NCBI GenBank assembly: GCA_016840905.1
Contig: JAEORM010000259.1
Location: 1-6,848, forward strand
Source of the DNA: Candidatus Gerdarchaeota archaeon
GTDB lineage: Archaea; Asgardarchaeota; Heimdallarchaeia; JABLTI01
Length of the DNA: 6,848 nt
Direction of reading: 5' to 3'
In this document: positions 6,040-6,848 of the stretch, one piece after another
Numbering within the stretch: position 1 is the first letter of the stretch
Layout of the letters: every line of letters starts with the position of its first letter
Notes under the pieces: model-generated
What the model saw: only the letters and a program-made list of their open reading frames with translations
Told to the model about the DNA's origin: nothing
Databases searched by the model: none
Program-made: the position numbers and the translations under genes

Positions 6040-6848
6040 ATGGTGAATTGCATGTCTTATGGTGAAGATGAAGAAACAAAAATTCTCATAGCAGGTTTAC
6101 CTGGCTCAGGTCTAAGAACAATAAAAGCTGTTGTAGTAGATAATTTACCTCCCAAAGAACTCAAGGAAATTGTCCAAAAATTAGAGATCGGTAATACTTT
6201 AAGAGACATGCTTCAGCGAAGAACCCTTGTAATTCGATGTGGCGGAGATAAATCAATTCAAGATATTCTTTCTCGAGAGAATGATTCCATTTATGAAAAT
6301 GTAGAAGCACTACTTTTTGTACTTGATATAAATGATCAATCAACTTTTTCGATAGCAAAATATTGGTTTGATGCTTTAGTGAAACATTTACATAAATTTA
6401 GCAAGGATGCGAGGATTTACCTCTTATTAAATAAGATCGATCTTTTATCAAATAAACCAAATATCGCTGATTATATTAAAGCTACTAAATCATTGTTTAT
6501 AACAGATGGTTTAGATATTTACATACACGAAACAAATATTTATGATGCTTCAATTTTTTATGCTTTCAAAGATGCTTTACGAAAGGAGCTAGATAATCAA
6601 ATCTCTGTAAAGCAATATTTAAGTAGAGTAATAAAAGGTTCATCATTTGAAGGTTTAGCTGTTTATTCGAAAGATGGTTTACCAATCTATGATGCTGGCA
6701 CCTTAACACCAGTAATAGAAATAGCTGCCAATGTGATGCTAAGTACTGTTAGTAGAATTTCAAGTGAGTTAGATCAAGATGATGAAGTTAGTTCAACAAT
6801 ATTACAAATGAAAAAGAATACTTTCATGATCTTCAAAGCTATCGATAA
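6040..6848 (+). CDS. Rag/Gtr-like GTPase-fold protein with roadblock-like C-terminus and degenerate G1/G3, 3' end outside the window
   Basis: 269 residues are visible and the frame is open at the right edge. The start is ATG 6040; a TGA lies in frame at 5998 with no start codon between, and ATG 6052 is an alternative. The order matches RagA/Gtr1: G1 region GLPGSGLRT (19-27), G3 region IRCGGD (65-70) where RagA has WDCGGQ, the helix and strand YENVEALLFVLD (85-96) matching RagA's NVEVLIYVFD, G4 NKID (131-134), then ETNIYDASIFYAF (164-176) matching RagA's TSIWDETLYKAW. Residues about 188-269 form a roadblock-like domain (FEGLAVYSKDGLPIYD, ending near MKKNTFMIFKAID), as in the Rag C-terminal domain. 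In eukaryotes Rag heterodimers sit on lysosomes and signal amino acids to TORC1. Here the P-loop lysine is L25, the following Ser/Thr is R26, the G3 Asp is R66 and the Gln is D70, so normal GTP hydrolysis is unlikely. G4 is intact, so guanine may still be recognised. It may pair with an active Rag-like partner; none is in view. Confidence 0.85.
   Translation, partial: MVNCMSYGEDEETKILIAGLPGSGLRTIKAVVVDNLPPKELKEIVQKLEIGNTLRDMLQRRTLVIRCGGDKSIQDILSRENDSIYENVEALLFVLDINDQSTFSIAKYWFDALVKHLHKFSKDARIYLLLNKIDLLSNKPNIADYIKATKSLFITDGLDIYIHETNIYDASIFYAFKDALRKELDNQISVKQYLSRVIKGSSFEGLAVYSKDGLPIYDAGTLTPVIEIAANVMLSTVSRISSELDQDDEVSSTILQMKKNTFMIFKAID

Noticed and set aside
6161..6358. Minus-strand open frame of 65 codons near the right edge
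   Set aside because: Lies antisense to the Rag-like gene, whose plus-strand frame is open from 6040 to the edge and has matching motifs.
6040..6848. The Rag-like gene as a pseudogene
   Set aside because: No stop or frameshift in 269 codons, and the G4 motif and roadblock-like domain are preserved; only specific active-site residues are changed.

Overview
The window looks like a chromosomal segment of an Asgard archaeon. It is AT-rich and carries a crenarchaeal-type family B DNA polymerase and an archaeal/eukaryotic-type phosphopantetheine adenylyltransferase. It also has two genes otherwise typical of eukaryotes: a Vps2/Vps24/Vps46-type ESCRT-III protein, and a Rag/Gtr-like GTPase-fold protein with a C-terminal roadblock-like domain. 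Signals are archaeal: TATA-like boxes, U-rich terminators, Shine-Dalgarno motifs before some genes and a probably near-leaderless start before another. A Heimdallarchaeia-like lineage is possible but cannot be settled from this stretch.

Layout: (1) 1-2579, + strand, PolB1-type replicative DNA polymerase. Its reading frame is open through the left edge, so the true N-terminus lies outside the window. (2) 2584-3099, - strand, archaeal CoaD, convergent with the polymerase across a 4-bp gap; a perfect 9-bp inverted repeat covers both stop codons. (3) 3233-4045, - strand, a membrane protein of about eight helices built from two tandem four-helix halves; its function is not recognised. (4) 4143-5027, - strand, a DegV/FakB-like fatty-acid-binding-type protein. 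(5) 5028-5302, a divergent AT-rich promoter region with a tandem 10-bp repeat and a near-perfect hairpin. (6) 5303-5911, + strand, ESCRT-III, followed by a strong hairpin plus T-tract terminator. (7) 6040 to beyond 6848, + strand, the Rag-like protein, truncated by the right edge.

How the genes relate: each gene has room for its own promoter and most have their own terminator, so this looks like mostly monocistronic units. The most interesting part is the right third, where an ESCRT-III subunit with an amphipathic N-terminus and a MIM1-like tail sits next to a Rag homologue. In that homologue the P-loop lysine and the G3 aspartate are lost while the G4 NKxD motif is intact, which points to a pseudo-GTPase or an atypical nucleotide binder. 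A link between the two in membrane remodelling is an inference from adjacency and from the eukaryotic roles of both families. DegV next to an uncharacterised membrane protein is a second, weaker hint of lipid-related work. No RNA genes, insertion sequences or CRISPR arrays were seen, and no gene-free stretch exceeds 300 bases.
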